DNA from: Propionibacteriaceae bacterium UBA4569
Lineage (GTDB): Bacteria > Actinomycetota > Actinomycetes > Propionibacteriales > Propionibacteriaceae
Length of the DNA: 6,390 nt
Direction: 5' to 3'
Assembly: GCA_002387005.1 (NCBI GenBank)
Contig: DGKN01000043.1
Coordinates: 24,742-31,131, forward strand
A program made the translations under genes and the position numbers. Shown here piece after piece: positions 5,898 through 6,390 of this stretch. Below the pieces are notes generated by a model that was not told the origin of the DNA, did no database searches, and saw only the letters and a program-made list of their open reading frames with translations. Within the stretch, counting starts at the first letter, position 1; every line of letters starts with the position of its first letter.

Positions 5898-6390
5898 ACG
5901 AGTCGAGGATCTTTGCGACCAGCCCGGGGTCCACGGCCGGCAGCCAGGTCACGCGCGGGTCGCGACGGAACCAGGACAGCTGCTTGCGTGCGAATCGTCG
6001 GGTGGCGGCCTTGACCGCCGCACGCGCCTGGGCCTCGTCGATCTGTCCGTCCAGATACTGCAGCACTTGCCGGTAGCCGATCGCACGCCAGGCGGTGACA
6101 CCCTCGCGCAGGCCGCGCTCGGCCAGGGAACGAACCTCTTCCACCAGCCCGTCGGCCCACATCTGCTCGACCCGCTCGTCGATGCGCCGGTCCATCAGCT
6201 CGCGGGGCAGCTCGAGACCGAACTGGTGCACGCCCTCGATCGCCGCCGTCCATTCGGGCAGCTTCGGCGTGAACTCACCGGTCAGTTCCAGCACCTCCAA
6301 GGCCCGCACGATCCGGCGTCCGTTGCCGGGCAGGATCTGCGCGGCGGCCTGCGGCGAGCGGGCGGCCAACTCGCCGTGCAGTGCCTCCGG
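5884..6390 (-). CDS. miaA: tRNA dimethylallyltransferase, C-terminal part (5' end beyond window)
   Basis: MiaA adds a dimethylallyl group to A37 of tRNAs that read codons starting with U, giving i6A37, which steadies codon pairing. The window holds the last 168 residues. The frame is open to the right edge (residues PEALHGE precede the TTG at 6369-6367), so this is truncation by the window, not a broken gene. Family motifs seen are ILPGNGRRIVRALEVLELTG (the conserved N-x-RRI-x-RALEV block), TAWRAIGYRQ (the conserved GYRQ), and TRRFARKQLSWFRRDPRVTWL near the C-terminus. The N-terminal P-loop and the dimethylallyl diphosphate binding part are outside the window. First gene of the leftward series in view, followed by dapF after 53 bp. 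A small CGAGC-N3-GCTCG inverted repeat (5854-5866) lies in that gap. Confidence 0.95.
   Translation of the reverse strand, partial: PEALHGELAARSPQAAAQILPGNGRRIVRALEVLELTGEFTPKLPEWTAAIEGVHQFGLELPRELMDRRIDERVEQMWADGLVEEVRSLAERGLREGVTAWRAIGYRQVLQYLDGQIDEAQARAAVKAATRRFARKQLSWFRRDPRVTWLPAVDPGLVAKILDSCGLD

Noticed and set aside
4997..6076. 359-codon open frame on the plus strand across dapF and miaA
   Set aside because: It runs antisense through two well-identified genes, and its product resembles no family.
5831..6253. Long N-terminal extension of DapF (frame open to 6253)
   Set aside because: It would overlap miaA in another frame, and DapF homologues start at the motif found at 5830.

Overview
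The window is about two thirds G+C, with strongly G/C-ending codons, and its proteins resemble actinobacterial families. The gene order miaA-dapF-hflX on one strand and lexA divergent from them is the order I recall from Mycobacterium (miaA Rv2727c, dapF Rv2726c, hflX Rv2725c, lexA Rv2720). I infer a chromosomal core region of a high-G+C actinobacterium. Propionibacteriaceae is a guess from overall protein character, not something shown by the sequence. There is no sign of a mobile element, CRISPR array, tRNA or rRNA.

Layout. Positions 1-225 are a control region with several LexA-type (SOS) boxes of the actinobacterial pattern TCGAAC-N4-GTTCGA. One is perfect (20-35), one has a single mismatch just upstream of lexA (180-195), and two are degenerate (67-82, 192-207). 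The perfect box sits downstream of a candidate promoter pointing left, out of the window, so an SOS-controlled divergent gene probably begins at or beyond the left edge. lexA (226-1026) and a small DUF167/YggU-family gene (1032-1298) follow rightward, 5 bp apart.

From 1295 to the right edge all genes read leftward: a partial miaA (5884-6390), dapF (4973-5830), hflX (3379-4863) and a DinG-type iron-sulfur helicase (1295-3349). The two gene groups converge tail to tail, with their stop codons overlapping by 4 bp at 1295-1298.

How the genes fit together. LexA is the SOS repressor and here probably represses itself, the DUF167 gene by readthrough, and the divergent gene. The DinG-type helicase unwinds DNA/DNA or DNA/RNA structures and is functionally close to DNA repair, but no SOS box was found in front of it; it follows hflX by 29 bp. 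MiaA (tRNA modification), DapF (diaminopimelate/lysine synthesis) and HflX (ribosome rescue GTPase) are housekeeping genes that form a conserved leftward cluster. A candidate -10 element before hflX suggests partly independent transcription.

This looks like an ordinary core region. I see no undescribed system. The points worth a second look are the multiple SOS boxes, the basic N-terminal extension on LexA, the overlapping convergent gene ends with hairpins inside the opposite genes, and a small tandem duplication at the miaA stop codon.
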